Assembly: GCA_965652545.1 (NCBI GenBank)
Contig: CBFGWV010000169.1
Coordinates: forward strand, 1 to 10,552
Length of the DNA stretch: 10,552 bases
Origin: CBFGWV01 sp965652545
GTDB lineage: Bacteria > Pseudomonadota > Gammaproteobacteria > Competibacterales > Competibacteraceae
Reading direction: 5' to 3'
Shown here: in pieces, positions 1 through 6,007 of the stretch
Position numbering within the stretch: position 1 is the first letter of the stretch
Layout: every line of letters starts with the position of its first letter
Translations under genes and position numbers: made by a program
Notes under the pieces: model-generated
Databases searched by the model: none
What the model was told of the DNA's origin: nothing
The model's input: the letters and a program-made list of their open reading frames with translations, nothing else

Positions 1-752
1 AGCCGCCCCCAGTCACCCGCGGCCGGCGTCCGCCCGGCCAGGCGGAGCAGGTCCCAGGCGACGGCCTGGTTGCTGGAGATCACCGGCACGCCGTGACGCT
101 GTTCCAGGGCATCGATGACCTCGACCGTGCGCAAGGTAGTACAGGAGATGAACACGGCATCGACATCGGCGTCAGCCAGCAGGCGGCCAATGGCGGTGTC
201 GAGGGCTTTGGCGGAGAGGCGCCCGGCGACGCGGTCGTCATCGACGTCGAAGGTGCTGGCGGCGACCACCTGAAGGCCGGCCGTGGCCAGAGCATCGACG
301 ACCTCGCGGGTGATGTCTTCGCGATACGGCGTCAGCAGCGCCACCCGCCGCGCACCGGTGGCCTCCAGCGCACGCAGCGATGCCAGCATGGGGTTGGTCA
401 CCGGCACCGGGCCAAGAGCGGTGCGAACCTGCGCCTCGACCTTGTCGAAGCCGATCAAGCGTGATGCCGAGGTACACAGGAAGGCGACAGCCGCATACGG
501 CAGGTCAGTCGGCAAAGTGGCCGCAGTCGCGGCGATACCTGCTTCCATGGCCAGCAGCGACTCACGGGTGATGCTAGGGCTGTTGGCGATACGGGTGGCA
601 ATGAGATCGACGCCCGCTTGCTCGATAATGAGACGGCATTCACGTTCGCCGGCCGGGTCGCTCGATAGCACGATCAGACCGAAGCGTGCATCGATGGCAT
701 AACCATCGTCGAGGTCCACCGGGCTGCGCCCGATTCGCAGGCTGACCGTCAT
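1..752 (-). CDS. Asp/Glu racemase-superfamily protein, maleate isomerase / EutA-like (C-terminus cut by window edge)
   Basis: The 250 visible residues read as a two-lobed Asp/Glu racemase-fold protein of the arylmalonate decarboxylase / maleate cis-trans isomerase group. Each lobe carries a cysteine in a typical setting: Cys93 in FLCTSAS and Cys204 in FISCTTLRT. Other family-like segments are ALLTPYRED (about 138-146) and SSNQAVAWDLLRLAG (about 227-240). Two cysteines suggest an isomerase/racemase-type two-base site, since arylmalonate decarboxylase itself relies on a single cysteine. The layout resembles EutA of hydroxyectoine utilisation clusters, and a PLP dehydratase (the enzyme class of EutB) sits 2 kb away, but no ectoine hydrolase or transporter is visible, so the substrate is open. 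The ATG at 750-752 is preceded by a good AGGGGAGAG ribosome site (755-764 on the plus strand). The reading frame runs off the window start, probably losing only the last few residues to tens of residues. It is not an evident allantoin racemase, although a purine operon lies further right. Superfamily is firm; the specific reaction is not. Confidence 0.8.
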   Translation of the reverse strand, partial: MTVSLRIGRSPVDLDDGYAIDARFGLIVLSSDPAGERECRLIIEQAGVDLIATRIANSPSITRESLLAMEAGIAATAATLPTDLPYAAVAFLCTSASRLIGFDKVEAQVRTALGPVPVTNPMLASLRALEATGARRVALLTPYREDITREVVDALATAGLQVVAASTFDVDDDRVAGRLSAKALDTAIGRLLADADVDAVFISCTTLRTVEVIDALEQRHGVPVISSNQAVAWDLLRLAGRTPAAGDWGR

Positions 753-815
753 ATGCTCTCCCCTGATTGCAACGATGCTAGGCTTCGCCGCCACAGTCTA
801 TCGCCGGTGGTTCCC
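753..815. promoter_or_regulatory. Divergent intergenic region between the racemase-like gene and the GNAT gene
   Basis: This 63-bp gap separates two divergent start codons, so promoters for both genes should lie in it or reach into the coding ends. The minus-strand gene has a clear purine-rich ribosome site here (755-764). The plus-strand gene has only a weak GGTGG (806-810). I see no convincing -35/-10 pair and no operator palindrome. The role is inferred from gene orientation. Confidence 0.35.
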
Positions 816-1424
816 ATGTCCGAATCCCAATCCCAACGGGCGCGCGCGGCCGGAGCCGTTGCCCTCGCGCTGGCCGATGATCCCTTCTATCGCAGTTTGA
901 CGGCAGCCTATGCCGACCGCCCAGCGGAGCGCCACGCCCGGCTTACGGCATATGTTGCTGTATCGATGGACGAAGCGCAGCACTACGGACGGTTGCTGGT
1001 GGACCCGAACGGCGACGGCGCAGCCATCTGGACTTTGCCGGTATCGCAGGCCGATGCGGCGACCATGCGGCGGGCGAAGTACGCGATGCTGCGCGAGGTG
1101 GTCGGCGAGGCGGGCCTGACGGCCTACCAAACCATGGTCGAGAACATGGAGGCGTGCTTGCACGGGCATCTGCCCGCCGATGCCTGGTATTTGTCGATAC
1201 TGGGGGTGGACCCGGGAATCCAAGGCCGCGGCACCGGCAGGGCGCTGCTGGCCGCCACATTGGCCGAGGCTGACGCCGCCGGGGTGGCGAGCTACCTGGA
1301 GACCTTCAACGAACGATCGATACGATTCTACGAGCGGTTGGGGTATACCATAGAGGCCCGGTTTCACGAGGCGTGGAGCGCCGCGACGTACTGGCTGCTG
1401 GTGAGGCGACCAAAACCGGGCTGA
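816..1424 (+). CDS. GNAT-family N-acetyltransferase
   Basis: A 202-residue protein whose C-terminal half is a GNAT acetyl-CoA-dependent acyltransferase domain. The acetyl-CoA pyrophosphate loop is QGRGTG (136-141), following the beta-strand WYLSILGVDP (about 124-133). The C-terminal part carries NERSIRFYERLGY (165-177), the usual asparagine-to-FYE.LGY block ending this fold. The first 110 residues are helical and poorly conserved to my eye, as often in GNAT proteins where they bind the acceptor, so the substrate (small molecule, antibiotic or protein) cannot be told. I chose the ATG at 816. The frame is open upstream to an ATG at 753, but that would overlap the divergent start region and adds residues that look non-coding. 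The gene diverges from the racemase-like gene and is followed after 53 bp by the diguanylate cyclase gene on the same strand, so the two may share a transcript. No membrane segment or signal peptide is apparent. Confidence 0.85.
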   Translation: MSESQSQRARAAGAVALALADDPFYRSLTAAYADRPAERHARLTAYVAVSMDEAQHYGRLLVDPNGDGAAIWTLPVSQADAATMRRAKYAMLREVVGEAGLTAYQTMVENMEACLHGHLPADAWYLSILGVDPGIQGRGTGRALLAATLAEADAAGVASYLETFNERSIRFYERLGYTIEARFHEAWSAATYWLLVRRPKPG

Positions 1425-1477
1425 GGCAACTGTTCAATAGAAGACGTGATCGACACGTACGCCCGCGGGGGTCCGCC

Positions 1478-2890
1478 ATGAGCCAGACCAGTCACCTACG
1501 TCACGAATTGCGTACGCCGCTAAACCACATCATCGGTTATGCGGAGATGCTCCTCGAAGACATGGAGTCCGAGGGCCGGGTGAGTCATCAGGCGGCGCTG
1601 ACACCGCTGATCGACGGCGGACGTCACTTGCTCAGCCTGGTCAATCTCGCAGCATTGGCCGAGACCGCCGACCCGGGCGCCAGCTTCGGCGACTGGCGAC
1701 GGCCGATGCTACGCATGTACCGCCTGGTCGAGGGCCTGCGCCGCGCCCTCTCCGACAACGCGATTTGGCTCAACGACGTGCAACGAATCGCCGAGGCACT
1801 CACGCAACTCTACGACTTGTTCGAGGCCCTGGAAGCGCCACTGAGCACGGACGAACCGGAGCCGATCGACCCGCCGCCGGTCCAAGCGCCGACGGCCCGC
1901 CGGACCGCACGAGCCTGCCCGGGAGATGCCGGCCACCTGCTCGTGGTGGATGACGACCCGGCCAACCTGGAGCTGATGCAACGCCGCCTGGGACGCGAGG
2001 GGTACCGCGTCACCGCCTCGACCGACGGCGCCACCGCACTGCGGTTGCTGGAGGAAACGGACTTCGACGTTATCCTCCTCGACCTGCTGATGCCCGGCAT
2101 GAACGGCCAGGAGGTGTTGCGTCAGATCCGCGAGCGACATTCGTCGCATGAGCTGCCGGTGATCGTGGTGACCGCCAAGCACGGCAGCGTGACTATCGTC
2201 GCGGCGCTGGAGGCCGGGGCCAACGACTACATCACCAAACCGCTGGATTTTCCCGTTGCGCTGGCTCGCATCTTCACCCAGCTCTACCTGCGCCGAGTCA
2301 CGCGCGAGCTGGCCGAAGCCAACGACCGCCTGCACCGGTTCTCGTATATCGACGGGTTGACGGGCATCCCCAACCGGCGGCACTTCGACGAATACCTCGA
2401 GCGTGAGTGGCAGCGCGCTGTCCGCGAGAACGAGCCGCTGTCGCTGATCATGCTCGATGTGGACCATTTCAAGCTCTACAACGACAACTACGGCCATGAG
2501 GCCGGCGACCGCGTACTCGTGAGTGTGGCCGAGGCCTTGCAGTCGGCCTTGCACCGCCCGGTGGACTTGATCGCCCGATACGGCGGTGAGGAGTTCGCGG
2601 CCGTGTTGCCCTCGACACCCGCCGACGGGGCGGTGCCGATCGCCGAGCGCCTGCGTCAGACCGTGGCTGAGCTGGCCATTCCGCACGGTCACCACCCGGA
2701 CGCCGTGCATTTAACGATAAGCCTGGGCGTGGCCGGGCTGGCTCCCACACCGTCGCTTACCCCGGAGCATTTGATCATCAGCGCCGACAAGGCCTTGTAC
2801 CAGGCCAAGCACGAGGGCCGAAACCGGGTTGGCATAGCCCCGGCGGACACGAAGAGCAAGGCTCAGACCCCGGCCAGAAGCGCCCCGTAA
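1478..2890 (+). CDS. Phosphoacceptor (HisKA-like) - receiver - GGDEF diguanylate cyclase response regulator
   Basis: A soluble 470-residue signalling protein predicted to make c-di-GMP from two GTP. Residues 6-30 form a histidine-kinase H-box (HLRHELRTPLN, His9 as candidate phosphoacceptor) followed by helices to about 120, with no ATP-binding kinase domain. A proline-rich linker (about 122-140) leads to a receiver domain (about 153-272): acidic pocket Asp158-160, phosphoacceptor Asp202 in LLDLLMPGMNG, Thr232 and Lys254. A short coiled linker (about 272-288) joins a GGDEF domain (about 289-453) with the entry motif DGLTGIPNRR, active-site GGEEF (369-373) and an inhibitory I-site RPVD (360-363) spaced as in PleD. 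The cyclase should therefore be active, switched by receiver phosphorylation and feedback-inhibited by product. The ATG at 1478 follows a G-rich stretch. The frame is open to a GTG at 1373, but that overlaps the GNAT gene. The last 28 bp overlap the convergent dehydratase gene. Domain calls for receiver and GGDEF are firm; the isolated H-box is the odd part. Confidence 0.93.
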   Translation: MSQTSHLRHELRTPLNHIIGYAEMLLEDMESEGRVSHQAALTPLIDGGRHLLSLVNLAALAETADPGASFGDWRRPMLRMYRLVEGLRRALSDNAIWLNDVQRIAEALTQLYDLFEALEAPLSTDEPEPIDPPPVQAPTARRTARACPGDAGHLLVVDDDPANLELMQRRLGREGYRVTASTDGATALRLLEETDFDVILLDLLMPGMNGQEVLRQIRERHSSHELPVIVVTAKHGSVTIVAALEAGANDYITKPLDFPVALARIFTQLYLRRVTRELAEANDRLHRFSYIDGLTGIPNRRHFDEYLEREWQRAVRENEPLSLIMLDVDHFKLYNDNYGHEAGDRVLVSVAEALQSALHRPVDLIARYGGEEFAAVLPSTPADGAVPIAERLRQTVAELAIPHGHHPDAVHLTISLGVAGLAPTPSLTPEHLIISADKALYQAKHEGRNRVGIAPADTKSKAQTPARSAP

Positions 2891-3822
2891 GCAGCCAGAT
2901 CGATGTTCCCGCCGCTGATGATGACCCCCACACGCTTGCCCGCGATCGGCAGCCCTGCGTAGCGCGCACCCGCGAAACCCAGAGCGCCGGTGGGCTCGAC
3001 CACCAGCTTCATGCGCTCGGCAAAGAACCGCAGGCAGTCCACCAGCTGCGCATCGCTGACAGTAACGATGTCGCCGACCTCGCGCTGAATGATGTCGAAG
3101 GTGATCTCGCCCACATGCTGGGTCTGGGCGCCATCGGCAATGGTTTTGGGGGTGTCGATGTGGACGATGCGGCCGCTGCGCAGGGACTGTTGCGCATCGT
3201 TGCCGGCTTCCGGCTCCACACCGATGACGGCACAATCCGGCGACAGCGCCCGGGCGGCCAGGGCAGAGCCGCCGATGAGGCCGCCGCCCCCCAGGCAGAC
3301 GAAGAGGTAATCCAGCGGGCCGGTGTCGTCGAACAATTCCTTGGCCGCGGTACCCTGCCCGGCAATGATGTCGGGGTGATCGAACGGCGGGATGAGTGTC
3401 ATGCCCCGAGCGTCGGCCAGCCGTTGGCCGATGGCGGTGCGGTCTTCGCTGAAGCGGTCATAGAGCACAACCTCTGCGCCGTAGCCGCGGGTGGCCGCGA
3501 GCTTGGCCTTTGGGGCGTCGGTGGGCATGACGATGACCGCGGGTATGCCCAGCAGTTGGGCTGACAAGGCGATGGCCTGGGCGTGATTGCCGGAAGAGAA
3601 GGCCACCACGCCGCCCCGCCGCTGCGCCGGCGAGAAGCGTGAGAGTGCATTGAAGGCGCCACGGAACTTGAACGCCCCGACACGTTGCAGGTTCTCGCAT
3701 TTGAAATACACCTCGGCCCCCAGCAGCGCATCGGCCGTGCGCGAGCGCAGCACGGGCGTGCGGTGGGCGTGGCCATCCAGTCGGGCGGCGGCGGCGGCGA
3801 CATCGGCGTAGGTCGGGGTCAT
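2863..3822 (-). CDS. PLP-dependent threo-3-hydroxyaspartate / serine-threonine dehydratase
   Basis: A 319-residue fold-type II PLP enzyme, the full usual length of the short serine racemase / threonine dehydratase group, with no C-terminal ACT regulatory domain. Visible landmarks are the PLP lysine Lys52 in AFKFRGAF, the substrate/phosphate loop SSGNHA (76-81), the glycine-rich PLP-phosphate loop LGGGGLIGG (177-185) and the late SGGN (303-306). Glu203, Gly207 and Asp209 keep the spacing of the divalent-cation site described for serine racemase. The wording of several segments (FKCENLQRVGAFKFRGAFNALSRF region; HIDTPKTIADGAQTQH) is closest in memory to threo-3-hydroxy-L-aspartate ammonia-lyases, which give oxaloacetate and ammonia. 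Serine/threonine dehydratase, serine racemase or a role beside the EutA-like gene (as EutB) are alternatives. The ATG at 3822 has only a weak ribosome site. The gene lies 129 bp downstream of the AraC gene on the same strand and overlaps the cyclase gene by 28 bp at its end. Fold is certain, exact substrate moderate. Confidence 0.9.
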   Translation of the reverse strand: MTPTYADVAAAAARLDGHAHRTPVLRSRTADALLGAEVYFKCENLQRVGAFKFRGAFNALSRFSPAQRRGGVVAFSSGNHAQAIALSAQLLGIPAVIVMPTDAPKAKLAATRGYGAEVVLYDRFSEDRTAIGQRLADARGMTLIPPFDHPDIIAGQGTAAKELFDDTGPLDYLFVCLGGGGLIGGSALAARALSPDCAVIGVEPEAGNDAQQSLRSGRIVHIDTPKTIADGAQTQHVGEITFDIIQREVGDIVTVSDAQLVDCLRFFAERMKLVVEPTGALGFAGARYAGLPIAGKRVGVIISGGNIDLAAYGALLAGV

Positions 3823-3951
3823 TGGGGCACGGGGCGGTCGAGGTGGGTGGTGTTATAGATACCACAGCCGCAGGGGCGACGCAGGATAGCCCAGCGCATC
3901 GACAGCGAGAACGCTACTGCCAAGTTTCGGAGATCGTCGTCCAAGCCGGCA
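3823..3951. other. Intergenic gap upstream of the dehydratase gene
   Basis: This 129-bp gap lies between the stop of the AraC-family gene and the start of the dehydratase, both on the minus strand. It probably holds the dehydratase promoter. A TATAAC-like hexamer (read on the minus strand near 3852-3857) is a possible -10 element, but no matching -35 is clear. There is no T-tract hairpin to terminate the upstream gene, so read-through is possible. A 60-codon open frame crosses it and ends in an ATGA overlap with the dehydratase start, but I do not accept it as a gene. Confidence 0.3.
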
Positions 3952-4866
3952 TCATGCAGTTCGACGGTTAACGGCGAAGGCTCCGGGCGATGTTCCGACA
4001 TGCCGCGAAAAGGCCATGCTGAATGCGCTTACCGACCCATAACCAACCCGCTCTGCGACCTCTGCCATCGCAAGGTTACCCCGCAACAACAGATCCTTTG
4101 CCACCGCCATCCGCCAGGCTCCCACGTACTCCATAGGCGCCGCGCCGACCTCGTGGCGGAAGCGGTCGAAGAAGGTCGAGCGGGACATGCCTGCTGCGCC
4201 AGCCAGATCCAGGACCGACAGGTGTGCGCCGGGGTCGGCATGGATCTGCCGCAGCGCCAGAGCCAAGCGGGGATCAGCAAGTCCGCGCAGCAGGCCGGGC
4301 TTTGCCATAGTGTTTTCGACGGACCGCAAGGCTTCGACCAGCAGCACCTCCAGAAGCCGCCGGAGCACCATGTCGCGAGCCGCACGATCGCTCTGCGTCT
4401 CCTCCTGGATCATCTGCATGAGCGTAATGAGGCGGTCCTGCGCACGCACATGGATCACCTCAGGCAGGAGCGAGACGAGCAGATCTTTATCAGGTGAGGC
4501 AAAGGTGCAGTGACCCACCAAGCAACGCACCTCGGTCTGTGTATCCGGTTCCCCGAGGCGGAACATGCCCGGCCCGGTCTCCAGCGGCAGGCACGGCGCA
4601 CCTCGGGGCGGTGGCTCAATGCTGGACATGGTGAAGTCGAAAACGTCGGGCACCAGCACGAAGTCACCCGTTTCAAGGACCAGGGGCGAGCGGTCCCGGA
4701 TAGTCAGCAGGCACGTCCCATCGACTATGGCGCAATAAAACGGGCTCTGCATGTTCGTGCGCTCAACCAACCAACGGCCGCCCGCGCTGACGAGCTTGGA
4801 GATCGAGGGCTCCGGCGTCAGCAGAGCAACCACGCTGGCAAGCGGGTCGGAGGTTGGCTCGGGCAT
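3952..4866 (-). CDS. AraC-family transcriptional regulator with cupin-type sensor domain
   Basis: A 304-residue cytoplasmic regulator. The N-terminal half (about 8-185) looks like the cupin-type AraC sensor domain: an early YCAIVDGTCLL strand (44-54), a GDFVLVPD strand (67-74) and a later histidine/cysteine-bearing CLVGHC (115-120), with a helical dimerisation stretch around 143-185. The C-terminal AraC DNA-binding domain has a first helix-turn-helix (about 217-236, LDLAGAAGMSRSTFFDRF) and a second (about 266-290) containing VAERVGYGSVSAFSMAFSRH, followed by the usual GTSPGAF. The gene starts at the ATG at 4866 and diverges from the alpha/beta hydrolase across a 94-bp AT-rich spacer. One arm of a perfect inverted repeat lies 4 nt ahead of its start codon, which suggests autoregulation. 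The obvious target is the hydrolase; the downstream dehydratase could also be influenced by read-through. The ligand is unknown. Family assignment is strong. Confidence 0.93.
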   Translation of the reverse strand: MPEPTSDPLASVVALLTPEPSISKLVSAGGRWLVERTNMQSPFYCAIVDGTCLLTIRDRSPLVLETGDFVLVPDVFDFTMSSIEPPPRGAPCLPLETGPGMFRLGEPDTQTEVRCLVGHCTFASPDKDLLVSLLPEVIHVRAQDRLITLMQMIQEETQSDRAARDMVLRRLLEVLLVEALRSVENTMAKPGLLRGLADPRLALALRQIHADPGAHLSVLDLAGAAGMSRSTFFDRFRHEVGAAPMEYVGAWRMAVAKDLLLRGNLAMAEVAERVGYGSVSAFSMAFSRHVGTSPGAFAVNRRTA

Positions 4867-4870
4867 GAAT

Positions 4871-4918
4871 TCGGACTTTTAATGAAAAAATAAGGATTAT
4901 TAAACATATAAAGTCCGA
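4871..4918. repeat. Perfect 9-bp inverted repeat, candidate AraC-regulator operator pair
   Basis: TCGGACTTT at 4871-4879 is the exact reverse complement of AAAGTCCGA at 4910-4918. The arm centres are 39 bp apart, nearly four helical turns. The left arm sits 4 nt from the regulator's start codon, and the right arm lies 42 nt upstream of the hydrolase start. The GC-containing arms stand out in an otherwise AT-only stretch. Two separated half-sites for a regulator dimer, possibly looping the DNA, is my inference. A transcript hairpin is less likely, given the 30-nt AT-rich loop. Confidence 0.55.
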
Positions 4919-4943
4919 GCAGATGTGTCCATATTCGTGTTTT

Positions 4944-4951
4944 AGAAAGGA
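4944..4951 (+). promoter_or_regulatory. Ribosome binding site of the alpha/beta hydrolase gene
   Basis: AGAAAGGA lies 9 nt before the ATG at 4961 and fixes that start over later methionines in the frame. Confidence 0.65.
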
Positions 4952-4960
4952 TGACGACAC

Positions 4961-5908
4961 ATGAACAATATCATCGATCTCTCGCGGACCATCCCGACGC
5001 CGGATCCCCAACTGACCGTGGCTTATACCCCGATCACGCTTCCCATGGCAGGCCGTTCGCCCCTGGAACTGCGCCTGACCGCGCCCGCCGAAGGCGACGA
5101 CCTGCCAATCGTCCTGTTGTCGCATGGGGCCGGGCCGTCAAACTACATCCCGTCGAAAGACGGCTATGCGCCGCTTGCACAGTTCTGGGCTGAGCGCGGA
5201 TTTGCGGTGATCCAGCCGACACACGGGAATTCCCCTGTAGCTGGTCTACCGCGTGACGCCCCCGGTGCCCCCTATTTCTGGCGCGAGCGCGTGTCGGAAA
5301 TGACGGCGATCCTCGACCGGCTGGACGAGGTGGAACGGCAGGCATCCGCAGTGGCCGGTCGCCTGGACCATCGGCGCATTGCCGCGGCCGGCCACTCGTT
5401 CGGTGGCTATACGGTCGGGCTGCTTTTGGGCGCGCGGCTTCAGGGGGAGAGTTTCGCGGATCGGCGCATCTGCGCCGGCATTTTGCTGGCGGCGCCAGGC
5501 CGTGGTGGCGGCGACCTGACCGCGGAAAGCGCGGCGCGTTTTCCTTTCTTCGATGTGGATTTCTCGAACATGACGACACGCAGTCTCGTCGTCTGCGGTG
5601 CGGACGACGATCCGCACTTCACGTCACGCGGCCCTGAATGGCATGCCGATGCCTTCCATGACAGCTCCGGAGCCGAGGCCCTCATATACCTGGAAGGCGT
5701 CGGACATGGCTTGGGCGGCATTGCCGGACTGGACGCGAAGGAAACCGAAACCGAAGCGCCTGACAGCCTTGAAGCAACGAGGCGCCTGAGCCTGGCTTGG
5801 CTTCGCACCGCTCTTGGCGCCGATGTCGATGCCTGGGTGAACGCAACCGCATCGCTCGAAGGTCCTGCGGGCGCATTGGCCCATGTGACGTTTGCTCCGC
5901 CGCCCTGA
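4961..5908 (+). CDS. Alpha/beta hydrolase (chlorophyllase / dienelactone hydrolase-like esterase)
   Basis: A 315-residue alpha/beta-hydrolase with an intact catalytic set. The oxyanion-hole region is LLSHGAGPS (52-60). The nucleophile elbow is GHSFGG, with Ser146. An acidic residue lies in CGADDDPHF (212-220, one of Asp215-217), and the histidine is His249 in GVGHGLGG. Sequence around the elbow and the SHGAG turn recalls the chlorophyllase / platelet-activating-factor acetylhydrolase-like hydrolases that cleave esters. The true substrate cannot be read. No signal peptide is seen, so it is probably cytoplasmic. The start at 4961 is backed by an AGAAAGGA ribosome site. It diverges from the cupin-AraC regulator and stands alone on the plus strand, so it is the likely target of that regulator and may detoxify or use the ligand the regulator senses. 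Downstream, 99 bp separate it from the convergent xdhC. Fold is certain; physiological role is inference. Confidence 0.88.
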   Translation: MNNIIDLSRTIPTPDPQLTVAYTPITLPMAGRSPLELRLTAPAEGDDLPIVLLSHGAGPSNYIPSKDGYAPLAQFWAERGFAVIQPTHGNSPVAGLPRDAPGAPYFWRERVSEMTAILDRLDEVERQASAVAGRLDHRRIAAAGHSFGGYTVGLLLGARLQGESFADRRICAGILLAAPGRGGGDLTAESAARFPFFDVDFSNMTTRSLVVCGADDDPHFTSRGPEWHADAFHDSSGAEALIYLEGVGHGLGGIAGLDAKETETEAPDSLEATRRLSLAWLRTALGADVDAWVNATASLEGPAGALAHVTFAPPP

Positions 5909-6007
5909 GATAGTCTCCCCGCTCTTTCAAAGATTGTTGTGGTTGCTCAAGCCCATCCTGGGTAGCGCGTAGCGATATCCATCATCCACCTGGCAATACG
6001 AGCCGTA
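5909..6007. other. Convergent intergenic gap between hydrolase and xdhC
   Basis: This 99-bp gap lies between two convergent stop codons, where a bidirectional terminator would be expected. I find only a short CCCA/TGGG stem (about 5952-5962) without a T-tract, and nothing else I would name. Confidence 0.3.

Larger units (their letters stand above)
4867..4960. promoter_or_regulatory. AT-rich divergent promoter region between araC-type regulator and hydrolase
   Basis: This 94-bp spacer is sharply AT-rich against a GC-rich background, especially at 4876-4912. It separates two divergent start codons and must hold both promoters. Several AT hexamers could serve as -10 elements, for instance TATAAA at 4907-4912 on the plus strand, but I cannot pick a -35 partner with confidence. 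It contains the inverted repeat listed separately. An AraC-type operator region is the natural reading. Confidence 0.6.

Noticed and set aside
1..752. Allantoin/hydantoin racemase belonging to the purine pathway
   Set aside because: The motifs fit the maleate isomerase / EutA group better, and the gene is over 5 kb from the purine operon with unrelated genes between.
1373..1477. Upstream GTG start extending the cyclase by 35 residues
   Set aside because: It would overlap the GNAT gene by about 50 bp, and the added residues look like shadow sequence. The ATG at 1478 sits directly before the H-box.
1709..2710. 333-codon minus-strand open frame opposite the cyclase
   Set aside because: Val/His/Gln-rich shadow; the plus strand holds intact receiver and GGDEF motifs.
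3819..4001. 60-codon minus-strand frame ending in an ATGA overlap with the dehydratase start
   Set aside because: The overlap is suggestive of a leader peptide, but the frame starts inside the regulator's 3' end, has no clear ribosome site and its translation resembles nothing I know.
5950..5964. Rho-independent terminator between hydrolase and xdhC
   Set aside because: Only a four-base stem and no run of T on either strand.
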